Source of the DNA: Phallus indusiatus
Taxonomy: Eukaryota; Basidiomycota; Agaricomycetes; Phallales; Phallaceae
Reading direction: 5' to 3'
Length of the DNA: 64,000 nt
Assembly (NCBI GenBank): GCA_027605045.1
Contig: JAQFWX010000126.1
Location: 1-64,000 of the forward strand
In this document: one piece after another, positions 21,346-34,189 of the stretch
How positions within the stretch are numbered: position 1 is the stretch's first letter
Layout of the letters: each line of letters starts with the position of its first letter
The notes under the pieces: generated by a model
Seen by the model: only the letters and a program-made list of their open reading frames with translations
Databases searched by the model: none
What the model was told of the DNA's origin: nothing
Program-made: the position numbers and the translations under genes

Positions 21346-22179
21346 ATGGGTCGTCGTCCCGCCCGTTGCTACCGTTATTGCAAGAACAAGCCCTACCCAA
21401 AATCACGGTACAACCGTGGTGTGCCAGATCCGAAAGTAAATACTTCTACAGTTTTTTTTTCTCCTCCTATATCAGTCCTTACGTGCGAAATTTTTGAATT
21501 AGATCCGTATTTACGACCTTGGCCGTAAGAAGGCTTCCGTTGACGAATTCCCCTTCTGTGCACATCTCGTTTCTGATGAATACGAGCAATTGTCCAGCGA
21601 AGCTCTCGAAGCAGCCCGTATTTGTGCCAACAAATACATTACCAAGACCTCTGGCAAGGATTCCTTCCACTTGCGTGTCCGCGTACATCCTTTCCATGTT
21701 CTCCGTATCAACAAGATGTTGAGTTGTGCTGGAGCTGATAGGTATATCACGTTCTTAGAATATCTTATGATTCGGCCAAATTCTTATCATTTTTTCCTCC
21801 TAGACTCCAAACCGGTATGCGTGGTGCTTGGGGCAAGCCATACGGTACTGTCGCTCGTGTCGATATCGGTCAAATTCTCCTTTCCATCCGTTGCAAGGAC
21901 AACAACGCCGCTATCGTCATGGAAGCTTTACGCCGTGCGCGTTACAAGTTCCCAGGCCGCCAAAAGATCATCGTCAGTCGTAAATGGGGCTTCACAAACG
22001 TCAACAAGGATGAATATTTGAAGCTTAAAGACGAGAAGAAGGTTTTACCGTAAGTGCAGCCACATGGTTTGGTTTAATATTCGTTGGCTTATCGTTTACG
22101 CAGAGATGGTGCCTATGTCAAATTCATTGGATACAGGGGTCCCTTAGAAGACAACCTCAAAGCTCAGCTCAAAGCTTAA
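21346..22179 (+). CDS. RPL10: 60S ribosomal protein L10 (uL16)
   Basis: RPL10/uL16 is a late-joining protein of the cytosolic large subunit near the peptidyl-transferase centre. Exon 1 (21346-21435) reads [20 protein letters not shown], then [10 protein letters not shown]. Exon 2 begins at 21503 with [20 protein letters not shown] and ends at 21741 with [10 protein letters not shown]. Exon 3 begins [20 protein letters not shown], continues [20 protein letters not shown] and [20 protein letters not shown], and exon 4 ends [23 protein letters not shown]. Every block matches the highly conserved family, and the length (about 214 residues) is normal. A TATA box and probable leader intron lie upstream. 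Confidence 0.97.
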
Positions 22180-22922
22180 GGCTTGATTGACTTGATAGGT
22201 AGCTGATTGTATTTTTCTCCCTTCTATTACCCATTCATAAACATTGAGTACAATTTTTTGTGTGAACTAACCGTGAGAAGCAAGCAATTGCCTCTTATTC
22301 ACTACGTTGTTCTTTCTTCTCGGTGGACAACGGTAGGGGAAACGGGGCAAATATTAAATTACCATTGACTTCTCGAGGAAATATTCTTGACTCATGTATA
22401 CTTCCTTAACGTTTGCACATAGTTAATGGGATAGACATTCTGCATTTGAGCTATCTTTAAGGTTCAATTTTTTCTCTCGCGCTATCGCCGCTTAAGCATG
22501 GTAGGGTTGTGGGTGCGGAAATGCAGTGTACCACCGGCACCGCGACTAAGACTAATATGGACCATCTATATATACACCTCTGTCCCTTCTTCCCCGCAAG
22601 GTAGTCGTTTCCAGCACTCCTGACAGATAATGATACATAATACATATTGAATGTGGATGTTGCACGTGAAGCCGGAAGACTTGGCATCCGTGTCTATACA
22701 TACGTTCGAATTTCTGACTCAAGTGCGACACCTGCCCGGTTCCGATTAAGGCACACGCTCATAAAAATTTGTAAAATTTTCCCGCATGATAAGCAAATTT
22801 GGTAACCACATCACAATCAACCCTGCTACTGAAAGATAAAAGTATTTAAAGGTATTTATTAATACGAAAAACGTAAATTCAGCCTTTCAAACCCGGCTTT
22901 TACTTCTTTGTGCTTCTCGGTC
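22180..22922. other. intergenic region, RPL10 3' end to ABC transporter
   Basis: A 743-bp gap holding the 3' UTR of RPL10 and the promoter of the ABCC gene. A CACGTG hexamer is present near 22666. No gene is supported. Confidence 0.5.
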
Positions 22923-25900
22923 ATGTTCGCAAGAGCAGGAATCTGCTTGGAGCGACCTTTGGCTTCCTGCGTACAGGAACTGCTGTTTTCTCTGCCAGTT
23001 GTAGCGCTTGTAGCTGTTTGGATTATCTGTAGTCTCCCAATACCTTGGCCGGCGTTCATCCGCAAACCACTCGCTTGGCTAGCATCACCTTTCTTACCGA
23101 CGCTCACTGTCAGCGAGGCCGAACAATTAGATGTCCAATTCGCTCAACAAGACGCGTCCCAACGTGGCGAGTCTTCTGCTAAAGTTACTGAACTAGTTGT
23201 TTCTGTTTCGCGGTGGCGGGCTGCTCTTCTTATCGCCTTTTCCGGTATAGAACTGGCTGGGTGGTCAGCAATAGCTGTATATAACCTCGTTCAGTTCATT
23301 CAACACAACCACGACATTCCCTTCAGTTTCTTTCCGTGGACGCCATTCTTAGTCGCGTTCACGTGGGCTTATGCGTTCATTCGCACTTTGCATCGACCAC
23401 CTGTTACACCTCCATATGATCTTTTCATCCTCTACATCCTGTATCTTTCCGAAGGTGCCTACAGCCTAGGGTATACGCTTTATGCAAGCTCCACATATGG
23501 ATTACCTTTGCCCTCCGATTTAGAGCTAACAGCAACGGGGATCCATCTGGCTATACTATTGTCCCTCTTATTGGTGATATTCAGTCTACCCTTGAACGTC
23601 CGACGGTTTCAAGTGGACTCAGATAATAAGGTAAATCTAGATGCGATTCATAAATACAGGAAAAGACTAAAAAGATGGTTTTTTGAGCTTACACCGACTC
23701 CCGAGGACTACACCTCCTTGGCCGGTTGGGCTTTGTTCTCATGTGCGTTTTTCTCTTTCAGACAATTGACCAAGTTTACCAACTGAAACACCTTACAGGG
23801 GTCAATCCGCTGGTCAGCTTCGTAAGTGTTCGTTCTTGGACGTAGCTAATCATCGTCTAAACTTCATTTACCAGAGAAATATAAAAAGACTCGAGTATGT
23901 TACCTATCAACTATTCCCCAGAGAACGGTGTTAATAGTATCATTTCAGGGATGAGGATGTTTGGGACCTATCTTCAACTCTCAAAACACGTCCAAACTTT
24001 CACATTTTTACGCAAACGCCGTAAGCATTACTTCCTTGCCGTTTCAAAGGGTTTCAATAACGTTCTGTGCAGAGGCTCCCGGTTACTCTGGCGACTTATT
24101 CGCGCAAATTCCATGGACATAATTATCGACTTTGTTCTCACAGAAGTCAGCATGATATTTGATTTCGCTGGACCTTTCTTTTTACAGTATGTCAACGTAT
24201 TCTTATTCGCACACAAACTCACACAGATGTCAATTATCCCAAAGACGCATTTTAGACGAACTGGAGTACCCAAAAGAAGGGTCACGCCAAAGGTTGTATA
24301 TTTACGCTACCCTCGGCTTCCTTGCGAACTGTGTTAAAGTAAGTGAACGAACTCGTTGGCTGGCCTTTAATAGTGATTATCTTTTTATCTATAGGCTGAG
24401 GCAGATTTACAACATCTGTGGTACGGACGAAGGTACACTCTTATTCCGTTTAAAAAACAAACCAACAAGCTTCTAATCCTCCATTTTCAGAGCTGCGTCT
24501 CGTATCGGATCACAGTTAAGTGCAGCTGTCTACGATAAGGCTACGCGAATCGTTGACCCAAGTGGGTCTGTCGACAAAAAAGCGGAGGAGAAACAACAAG
24601 ATAAGGCTGACAAGGCTGATGACAAGAAAGACAAGACTACCCCTGCAAAAGATGCCGAAGAAGATGAATCTGGAGCCTCTGTTGGCAAGATCGTGAATAT
24701 CATGGGTATTGACGCGTGCGACATTGCCTTTCTGAATAATGGCTTCTTTTCAATAACCTTGTTCTTAGTCGTAAACTCCAAGATCAAGTTATTACGATGT
24801 CTATGTTATACGTGAGTCTTCCTGTTGGATCGCCAAGGTCTTTTTCCAAACTGACTTTCTCACTTAGAGTGCACCTTTCCAACTAGTGCTGTCCTGTATT
24901 TATCTATACAGGTGGGTTGCTTTACTGTGGATTTAAGATCGATTACTTATATATATACTCAGTCTATTAGGGTGGTCAGCCTTTGCTGGATTTTTGCCCC
25001 TTCTGCTATCGGTTCCCTTGTCCAAGTTGCTGGCCGATGCCGTTTCTCGAATCCAAAAGAGTTTGATGTCGGCCAAAGACAAACGTATGAAGCTTATTGA
25101 TGAAATGTTTGGTTCGGTTCGTTTGCGCTTGCATACTGACTACTGGACAAAACGGCTTACGGAATATTTAGGTCAAATTCATCAAATTTTTCGCTTGGGA
25201 GGAGAAATGGATTGCAAAGATTATTGCAGCGCGTATGGTAGAGATGAAGTTTTTAAGGCAAGGTAGTAGACTTATACTTCGAGAAGTGGTCGTTATTACT
25301 AACGTTTGTGCTTAGCTCGTTTGGTCAATGTCTTGTACAGTCTTCTCTGGGTTATTGTGCCAAATATGGTCTCCGTTCTCTCATTCCTAGTGTTCATCCT
25401 GAGTGGTCATAAACTCACTGTCTCTGTGGCGTTTACTGTATGTCAAAATTGTCCTGTTTATATAATTTGATTATCTATTAAATTATCCACAGGCTATCAG
25501 ACTGTTCGATATGCTCCGTCAACCCATGGGTATTCTTCCTTACGCACTGATAACATTTAGTCAGGTTAGTTATTCGCTTTCTTTTCTTTTCTTGATAACT
25601 TAAAAGTAGTCTCGTAGACCAAAGTCAGCTTGGGTCGTCTCGCTGAGTTTTTCAATGTCGAAGAGGTTCCTGATAATGTTTTTACCCCTGCTCGTCCTGT
25701 CAGCAAAGACCCGCAAGAGCTTTTAATTGAGAAAGCCAACTTCAAGTGGTCGTCTACTGATAAAAAAGCAGAAACAGACAAGCCTGCTCAAAAACCCTCG
25801 CACACACTTTCGTCAAGCGAGGTTACTGTCGTAGGAGATGCCGAGTCCGTAACCGCATCAACCTCAACGAGAACTGTTGTTGGTGGTGGGGAAGCAACAT

Positions 25901-28900
25901 TCGAGTTGCGAGACATTACTATCAAATTAGCGGAAGGAAAATTAACTGTAAGTCTTTACATGCATGCATACCTGGTAAAAATTCAAAGATTTCTTATTTG
26001 TTTCGTATAGGTCGTGACGGGTCCGACTGCTTCCGGCAAGACGGCCTTGTTGGTGAGAATATCGTTTTCCTTGCGTTACTTGAACCTCCTCACCTTTATC
26101 CCATTGTATAGCTGGCCTTTCTCGGAGAGATGAACCAGGTCTCTGGAACTGCTATTATACCGAAAAACCCATCGATTGTTAATGAACATGGTCTTCGTAA
26201 CTCCATTTCATATGCTGCTCAAACTCCCTGGCTTCAACAAATGAGCATCAAGGTTTAATCTTTTGTCTCTCGCTTCTCCTTATCCTCATTGACTGTCATT
26301 GTTAGAATAACATTATCTTTGAGTATCCTTTTGATAAAGAGCGTTATGACGCTGTCGTTGAAGCTTGTGCATTGAAGCCTGATTTCCGGGCTCTTGAGGA
26401 TGGAGACATGACCGAAATTGGTGCTAAAGGTGTATCCTTATCTGGAGGTCAGAAAGCTAGGTAATGAGTGTACCGATGTGCTCGCGAAGACGATTAACCA
26501 TTATTTCAGAGTCGCTCTTGCACGTGCTGTTTATGCACCTACCCAATATGTTGTTTTGGATGATATTTTCAGGTAAAGTTATTCACCCTTCATGCCAAGG
26601 CTTATTTCAACTGAGTAACAAATTTAGTGCTGTGGTGAATACAAATCATTCGTACCTTTATTTCAAAAACCAAACATCTTTTAGGATAGTCACACAGCTA
26701 GGTTTTTGTTCGAGCGACTCCTCAAGGGTTCTTTGTTGGCTCATCGTACTGTGATTTTGGTTACGCACCATGTTGAATTGGTCCTTCCTGGTACACACTA
26801 TCTCATTCAGATGTCCGGAGGTAGGATAGAACACCAAGGGACAGTAGCTGACCTTAAGCAGCGGGGACTCTTGGATTTAATTGCACACGATCCATCAATC
26901 CATTCAGAAGAAGAAGAGAAAACAGAGAAAGTAGTTGACGCTGCTGATCCATCCCAAAGTGATACTGGTCCGGCGAAACAAGCCAGGAAGCTTGTTGAGG
27001 AGGAAGAAAGGTCAGAAGGAAGAGTCAAATGGTCCATATATAAGACTTTCATGAAAGCTTCGTAAGTATTCATTTCGACGCATATGGTATAAAGTGTGAT
27101 TATGTTGGCTATAGATCGTACTGGACTTGGGTTGCCGTGCTGGTTCTTATCGTTTTGACAGAAGCTTGTGAGATAGGAACCAGAGTTTGGATGAGTATCT
27201 GGGGGACAGTGAGTGACACGTCTATTGCTCGAGTTTCTTTAGGTTCAACAAGTGCATATGCAGGCTTACCAACAGTCCACGTTTATGACCGTCGCGTATT
27301 CGGTGCTTTCTTTCTCGAAAGAAGTACCCAAGATTTTCAGCGACCCGTTGACTTCAATCCACTATGATATCATCGCACCGAAAAATACCACATTCCAAGC
27401 TGCGGAAATTAAATTCCCCAACGCTAATGAAAATCCTCTATTTTATGTTGCTATCTACACTGCCTTGGGTATTTTCTCGGCCCTACTCACTACTGTTGGT
27501 GAATGGGTCTTATTGACTGGGTCAATGCGAAGCGGTAAGTCTGACTGTTCTAACGAGAAGACATTTTTGATTGGATTTTGTTAGGCATGGTCCTATTCCG
27601 ACAATTATTGTCCAAATTGAGCACAGCAACATTCAGATTCTTTGACATTACACCCACTGGTCGAATTCTCAACCGCTTTGGTAAAGACTTCGAGACACTA
27701 GATGGACAACTTGCGTATATGTTATACCATGTTACCACATCTGTGGCTTCGTTCATCGGAGCTGTGGTTACGGTTGTATACGTTGTTCCCTACTATTCTC
27801 CGATCGCCTTTGTCCTAGCATTCGTATACTACCGGTGGAGTGTCAGGTACTTGAATACTGGTCGTGACCTCCGTCGCATGGAGTCCACCGCCCGCTCGCC
27901 TATCTTGGCGGGTTTCAGCGATCTCGTTAGTGGTATCATAACAGGTAAATGACCTCTTACTGTGAATGTCACAATACTGAGTTCTTTCCCTTAGTTCGAG
28001 CGTTTTCCGCTGAGAATGATTTCCTACGAAACCACTTCAAACGCGTCGACACCTCTCAGAGATTTTGGTATTTCTCTTGGATGCTGAATAGATGTACGTA
28101 TATTTCTGAAAGTGTCAAGAACCATAAACACTAACCGCTATTTTTTTAGGGCTACTCCTCCGTTTCGATATACTTGGTGCTGTTAGCGTGTTCGCAGCGA
28201 CGATTCTCGTCATTTCCGGATACGTCCCTGTGGGATATGCTGCTTTAACCATTGTCAGTGCTATGACATTCTCAATGAGTGTCTACTGGACTTGCCGGGC
28301 TATCACTGAATTGGAATTGAGTTTGAAGTATGTTTTCATAATAGGTAGCAGAGACCCTTTTGACATCTATCGTTAGCTCCGTTGAACGTGTCGTCGAATA
28401 CTTGGACGTGCCTCAAGAACCCTCACCCATTGTCGAAAAGAACCGCGTTCCCGCTTACTGGCCTTCAAGCTCTGATTCTGACTCGATGCTTGTAGTAGAA
28501 AAATTAGAAGTAAAATATGCACCAGAACTTCCTTCCGTCCTTCATGAAATATCATTTTCGCTGAAAGCTCGAGAGCGTGTTGGACTTCTGGGTAGAACCG
28601 GTTGTGGTAAATCAACCTTGGTAAAGTTGTATCTTACGCCACATATGGGGAATTTATTAACTAGTTTTTATAGGCAATGAGTTTACTTCGATTCGTAGAA
28701 CCAACAAAAGGCAAAATTATCATAGACGGCATTGACATCACAGCCATTGGTACTCAAGATCTTCGTTCACGTGTTACATTCATACCCCAAGATGCCACGT
28801 TATTTGCCGGGACAGTCAGGTTAGTACAATGATTAGTTAATATCCGTTTATTAACCGATCTTTTTTAGAGAGAATCTCGATCCATTCAACGAACATGAGG

Positions 28901-29605
28901 ACGCGGATTGTCTGGATGCACTTGCTCGCGTGCACCTCATAACGGCCAATTCCCAAAAATCTTCTCGTGCTCCGTCTATTCATAGTGCTGAGGACGGTTC
29001 AACTACGCCAACGTCCAGCGAAGCGGATAGTAAAGTTGTTATAAGGCTGGACAGCCCTGTTGCTGCAGGAGGACATAATTTCAGTAACGGACAAAGACAA
29101 CTTCTGGCTATGGCTCGTGCCTTACTGAGACAGAGTGGGGTAGTCATTCTTGACGAAGCCACAAGTTCTATTGACAAAGTCTGTTTTATTCCCAATTAAT
29201 ATGTCTAATTTTGTTGATTACTCTTTCCCAGGCTGCGGATGTGAAAATTCAGACAGTGATTCGAGAAGAATTTGACCGCTCACTTCTTCTTACAATTGCG
29301 CACCGATTAGGAACTATCATTGATGTAGGTTTCTTAGTCCTAAAAGCTGTTTAGACAAGTTAGCTAATCAAAACATGCAGTATGATCGCCTTATCGTTTT
29401 GGACAAAGGACGTATTGCAGAATTCGATACCCCTTGGAACCTCATAAATAAGGAGGGAGGGAGTAAGTCTTTTTTAATTTAAGCTCTTGACGAGACTCAA
29501 TATATCTACTGTTCAGTTTTCCGTGAAATGTGTCTTCAAAGCGGAACGTATGCAGAGCTGGAAGCTGCGGCAAAGGCCCACGCAGAGAGTACAGGCGCCA
29601 TCTGA
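22923..29605 (+). CDS. full ABCC-type (MRP-like) ABC transporter
   Basis: A large membrane ATPase of the multidrug-resistance-associated (ABCC) class, exporting conjugates or drugs, or loading the vacuole. It starts at ATG 22923 (an upstream TTG is in frame). The N-terminus has a multi-helix extension of the TMD0 type ([20 protein letters not shown] and others), then TMD1. NBD1 has Walker [12 protein letters not shown], signature [15 protein letters not shown] and Walker [14 protein letters not shown]. The Asp in place of catalytic Glu is typical of ABCC NBD1. A linker rich in Glu/Lys leads to TMD2 ([20 protein letters not shown]). NBD2 has Walker [11 protein letters not shown], signature [16 protein letters not shown] and Walker [13 protein letters not shown], with H-loop [11 protein letters not shown]. 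Two low-complexity inserts are present (see findings). The many short introns were traced only in part. It converges with the dynactin gene, 128 bp between stops. Confidence 0.92.
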
Positions 29606-29733
29606 TTGATTATTTTTATCATCTCATGTTGTTGTGTTTTTTGAATTGATTGGTGGTAGTAAAGATCCTATTACTTGCTTGTAAAAATGTAACAAAAAGG
29701 CAGATGACCAACAGTCCATCCTGAACTAGTTGT

Positions 29734-30461
29734 TTAAGTATTATCTCCCCTTCGCAATCTGTTGAACTTGGGCAACATCTCCCGCAAATATTCAGCATGC
29801 TTCCTCCGTAAATCCATCTCTTGAACTTTACCACGACCACTCCATAGACGTCGCTCTGAGGACGCACCATAGACAACCTGATAATAAATATGTTAACATC
29901 GGTACAATATTCACAGCAATGATCATACAGTGAATTCTTCGAGAATTTCATCTTCTGCTGGTGCAATTAAACATCCCGCATTGATTACGCAGTACGAGGT
30001 CAGTCTGACGGTATGGTGCAAACGTGCTCGTGTTGCAATAGTGTTAGCATTGCCGACTGACGGTGATTCAACACCTATTAAGGATGAATGACATAGCGAA
30101 ACACCAAAGAGTAATGGGCATACGACATCCAATTTCAAAGAGATTGTCGTCTCCAATACGCATAATCTCTTTTCGTCTGGGAAGGTGTCAGTCTTGGAAG
30201 AACTCAGTGTTGGATTTTACTCGCCTATTAACGATAATAACCGATTCTTCTATTATACAGTTTTGTCCAATGACTATCGGCCCTAGTGCTAATATTGTTG
30301 CTTTTGGATGAACGACAGTCCCAGCCCCGATAGTTATATCTCCTTTGAGGTCAACATCTTGACACACTACAGCTTTGGAATGAATTGTGAATTTATCTTT
30401 TCTAAGTCCTTTAGTTAAATGAACTCTCAAAACACCCGATATGGACTTACATTGGTGGCAT
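29734..30461 (-). CDS. DCTN6: dynactin subunit 6 (p27)
   Basis: DCTN6/p27 sits at the pointed end of the dynactin complex, which couples dynein to cargo. Its fold is a left-handed parallel beta-helix of hexapeptide repeats. After splicing, the start is MPPIKDKFTIHSKAVVCQDV (first exon from 30461, donor GTAAGT at 30450). It is followed by DLKGDITIGAGTVVHPKATI, LALGPIVIGQNCIIEESVII, then MRIGDDNLFEIGCRVESP, VGNANTIATRARLHHTVRLT and SYCVINAGCLIAPAEDEILE. The diagnostic end FTVVYGASSERRLWSGRG is followed by a helical tail. The frame open further upstream has no ATG and is an unspliced intron read-through. The gene is divergent from the TPR/F-box gene with 92 bp between starts. Confidence 0.88.
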
Positions 30462-30553
30462 AGACTGAGTTGGCGGCCGCGTCCAGTAACACGTCCATAG
30501 ATTTCCACAACCGTCGTCACGTCTTCATCCAAGTCGCGTCGTTGAGCTGATCC

Positions 30554-32334
30554 ATGTCAAGTTGGGAAGACGACTTTCGCAAGGGTGTAGCAGCCTATCG
30601 TAACTCACAATATGAGGACGCTATATTGTGTTTTAACGAAGTAATGTGCTGATCGTATATTTGCCCGTTGTTAGATTGTTAACTTTTGGCCAGGCAATTG
30701 CGAACGGTGGACAACAGTATAACATATACGACTCTCGTGCAGCCACTTATGAAAAACTCGGGAATATCAAAGAAGCTTTACGCGATGCACGTAGAGTCAT
30801 CGACATTGCTCCTCAAATGCGACAGGTTTGTGCTGGAACTGAATTCACTCATGAACCTGAGTTCTCAACTGTAACATCACAGGGCTATCTTCGTGCCGCC
30901 AAAATATTATTGACTCTGAGGAAATATGACGCAGCCAATCAACTAGTACAGGTGGGACTCGCAGCAGTACCTCTCACTAAACGACCGGCCCTCGAAGCTC
31001 TACGAGAGGAAATATGTGCAACAAAGTACTCGAACCGACCGTCGCCATTTTCCAAACTACCTGTCGAACTAGTTCTGCAAATATTCAACGATGTCGTGGA
31101 ATCCGACGAGTTCTTCCCCATCGTATTGTCCCACGTCTCGTCACAGTGGCGAGCCTTCGTGCTGTCTAAACCTTTCTACTGGCAATTCCTGGTGCTTTCG
31201 AACAAAGATCCTGTAAACAAGACTGAAAAATGGATTAAACGATCTCAACACTGTATTCAGCGTTTGGTGTTGCGACGCAATATCTCCTCAAAGCAACTTA
31301 ACATTTGTCTGGAAAAACTTGGGACTAACCTTTTCAAAACTTTGCGAAATTTTCAATCTGAGATCGGACTCGGTCTTGTATTCGGTCATTTCCTCCCTTC
31401 TGATGGTCTTGATGTTGCCAAACCATTCGAATCACTGCCTTCTTTACGCCTCGAAGAAATACAACTATCCTTGGACAAGTACAATTCTTTACCCCTCCAA
31501 CGCAACAGTGGTTTGAAATTCACTCAGGTGATTATACCATCTCTAGAAGAACCTTGTTTGCGCTCTTTGATTGTCGAATACACGGACCTCAACTGGTCAA
31601 TAATAATTTCAAGGGTAACTTCCTTGCGGAAGCTTCAGCTTCGGTGGGTAAACTTCAAAGTCAACATAATGGACATGCTCAGGGCAAACCCACAACTTAC
31701 ATCTTTGGCCCTGGAAGGAGACTTCGACTTGACGGAAACACCCCACATTCCGGCCTCACAGCACACAGTCGAGATGGCCAACCTGGCTCAATTAGAAATC
31801 CGAGGTCCGATGGAACCCCTCAGATTTATATCTCTAGCATCTTTCCCAGCATTGCAACAACTCGAATTCGACGGTACCCTTTCTAAACTTGATAGCATAC
31901 TTGCACACTTTCAACCCACACCCACGGATCTTACACACCTTCATATTCGGAACTGCTTGTTCAATACTGGATCCGTCCTTGCGCTGATCTCGAAACTTTC
32001 GAAACTAGAAGTTTTGACGATAACTCACTATGGCGGTGACATAAATAGCATCGTTGATTTATTGGCAGGACCTCCGGGGATACCTCATCTCGTACATCCT
32101 CATTTAAATCAAGTCGACTTCTCACACAGCTCTCATCTTGATGGAGGACCTCTTGTTCGCCTAGTGAAAAGTCGACATACTGAAGGGAAAAACATTGTTC
32201 GAATCAAAACTGTGATCATCAACGGATGTCCCAAGATCGATCCTAGTGTTCCCGAATGGCTCAAATCTCGAGTAGAGAGAGTTAGTTGTGTTTATATATC
32301 AAAGAAAGAAAAATATAGACGAGAATGGGCTTAG
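30554..32334 (+). CDS. TPR and F-box protein
   Basis: Probably the substrate-recognition part of an SCF ubiquitin ligase. The N-terminus is a short TPR block: MSSWEDDFRKGVAAYRNSQY, ILCFNEAIANGG, YEKLGNIKEALRDARRVIDI. An in-frame 57-nt intron (about 30826-30882) then joins RQ to GYLRAAKILLTLRKYDAANQ. The F-box follows (FSKLPVELVLQIFNDVVESD, LSHVSSQWRAFVL), and the rest is a leucine-rich-repeat-like C-terminal half ending VSCVYISKKEKYRREWA. The TPR plus F-box plus LRR order resembles fission-yeast Pof3 and budding-yeast Dia2, but such proteins are abundant and divergent in agarics, so orthology is not claimed. The first intron follows CFNE with acceptor TGGCCAG. Confidence 0.8.
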
Positions 32335-32539
32335 ATATATCCCAGGTACAACAATGGATGTAATGGTTCAGAAAATCTCCACAATATAATATGAGCAGTT
32401 TACATAAATGTCGGATCCCAAGTCAGCACAAGCCACAGTATGACTCGGATTTGGACACTCCTTGGGCGCTTGTTAGTTTTCGACTTGGTACCACCACCTG
32501 CTGGAAAGCTGTGTCCTCTGATAACACTCGCATTACAAG

Positions 32540-33842
32540 ATGCGATATTATGAACAAAAATATCCCGAGGTCGATGACTTGGTTATGGTCCAAGTTCGTC
32601 AAATCGCTGAAATGGGGGCATATGTAAAATTGGTAAATGACGTCGATTATTCTGCCCGTGTCGAGATCCGTAGTGATGCCCTATAGTTGGAGTACGATAA
32701 TATTGAAGGGATGATTCTACTTTCAGAATTGTCTCGTAGGCGTATTCGGAGCATTCAAAAGTTGATTCGGGTGGGGAGAAACGAGGTCGTCGTTGTTTTG
32801 CGAGTAGACAAAGAGAAAGGTCAGTGCCACAAATACTCCACTTGCAGAGCTGTTTTTGACAAGTACGGAATAGGTTACATTGATCTTTCTAAACGTCGTG
32901 TTTCCCCGGAAGATATAACAAAATGCGAAGAACGCTTTACAAAATCAAAAACAGTCGCGTCAATCATGCGTCATGTAGCTTCGCGAACAGGTGGGGTGCA
33001 ACCCACAAACGGTGAAACGGAAGGGGAGCCTGTCGATGAGGTTGTTTTGGAAACTGAGGAAGAGCGTTTAGAGAGCCTTTATGACTCTATTGCCTGGCCA
33101 TTAGGAAAGAAATACGGTCACCCATATGATGCCTTCAAACTTGCCCTCACGTACGTCTCCTTTTTTTTTTTACTACAGAAGATTATACAAATATTACATA
33201 GGGAACCTGACCGAGTCTTTGGAGATCTTCCCAGTCCAGTTCCAGAATCGACTCTTCAGTTTATGCAGGCTACCATTGCCCGGCGACTCACCCCCCAACC
33301 CATAAAACTTCGTGCAGACATTGAGTTAACATGCTATCAGCCGACCGGCATCGACGCTATCAAAAAAGCTTTGAAGGCTGGTGAACAAGTGCGTGATGCC
33401 AGTCTTTTGCTGTTTGAAGTGTTGATCAATCATGCTTCATTGCTTTAGGTGAGCACTGATGCAGTGCCAATCCGGGCTAAACTTGTAGCTCCCCCGTTGT
33501 ATGTTCTGGGAACAAATGCTACCGATAAAGTAAGTATTAATATTACCTTGAGTCAATTGTGTCCTAACAATTCATCCGCAAGTATGCCGCTGTGGAACGC
33601 CTTGAACGCGCCATTGAGGTAATCCAGTCAACGATTGAAGAACAAGGTGGCGAGCTTGTGGTGAAAATGAAGGTGAGGAGCTGGATATATGATGAAGAAG
33701 CTGGCGGTGTTGCTAACTCGTATTGTAGCCCAAAGCTGTATCTGAAACTGACGAACAAGACTTGGCGCAACTTATGGCCCGGGCCGGGCAAGAAAATGCT
33801 GAAGTATCTGGAGACGACGACGACGACGATGAGGGTCTATAG
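32540..33842 (+). CDS. SUI2: translation initiation factor eIF2 alpha
   Basis: The alpha subunit of eIF2 brings initiator tRNA to the 40S subunit and is the target of stress kinases such as Gcn2. It begins [31 protein letters not shown], and after an intron [33 protein letters not shown]. The phosphorylated Ser of the family (Ser51 in human) falls at residue 47. The next intron (GTCAGT donor) joins KG to [20 protein letters not shown]. Later exons give [53 protein letters not shown] and [15 protein letters not shown]. The end is acidic (a run of six Asp, then EGL). A Gly/Glu-rich insert ([20 protein letters not shown]) is absent from the yeast protein. Confidence 0.96.
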
Positions 33843-34016
33843 TGAATACAAGCGGTGAAATACATTCGGGAACTTCTATTAAATAAGCTTTGTTGAATAC
33901 ACCAAAAATGTTAATACCTTACATGTAGTAAAAATGAGAGGGGTCCCACTTTTTTACCAGTCGTCATTGAATATTATATATTATAAACCCGGATAAAATT
34001 GAGTCAAACAAAAAGT

Positions 34017-34097
34017 GGACACTCGGGGAATCGAACCCCGCACCTTTCGCACACAACAGTATGCTAAGCGAACGTTATACCACTAAACCAAGCGCCC
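34017..34097 (-). tRNA. tRNA-Ala(AGC) with a short intron
   Basis: The minus strand folds as a tRNA. The acceptor stem is GGGCGCT/AGTGTCC, including the G3:U70 wobble pair that defines tRNA-Ala. The D arm is GTTTAGTGGTATAAC and the anticodon stem TTCGC/GCGAA. The loop TTAGCAT carries the anticodon AGC, and the T arm is GGGGTTCGATTCCCC. About 10 nt (TACTGTTGTG) interrupt the anticodon loop at the usual position one base after the anticodon. The gene lies between eIF2-alpha and NOC4, with its 5' end 93 bp from the NOC4 start codon. Confidence 0.93.
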
Positions 34098-34189
34098 TGC
34101 GCACGAGTGGGTATTACGAATGCATGAACACGTTTTTTGATCCTTTCCATTTGCAATTTGAACTTTGTTTGTCACTGTTACCTGTCCCG

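Noticed and set aside
22923..29605. Natural-product export gene of a biosynthetic cluster
   Set aside because: No synthase, P450 or pathway regulator lies next to the ABC transporter; neighbours are housekeeping genes.
30461..30532. Long 5' extension of the dynactin p27 frame
   Set aside because: It reads through a clear GTAAGT..TTAG intron and has no ATG. Splicing gives MPPIKDKFTIHSK, in register with the family.
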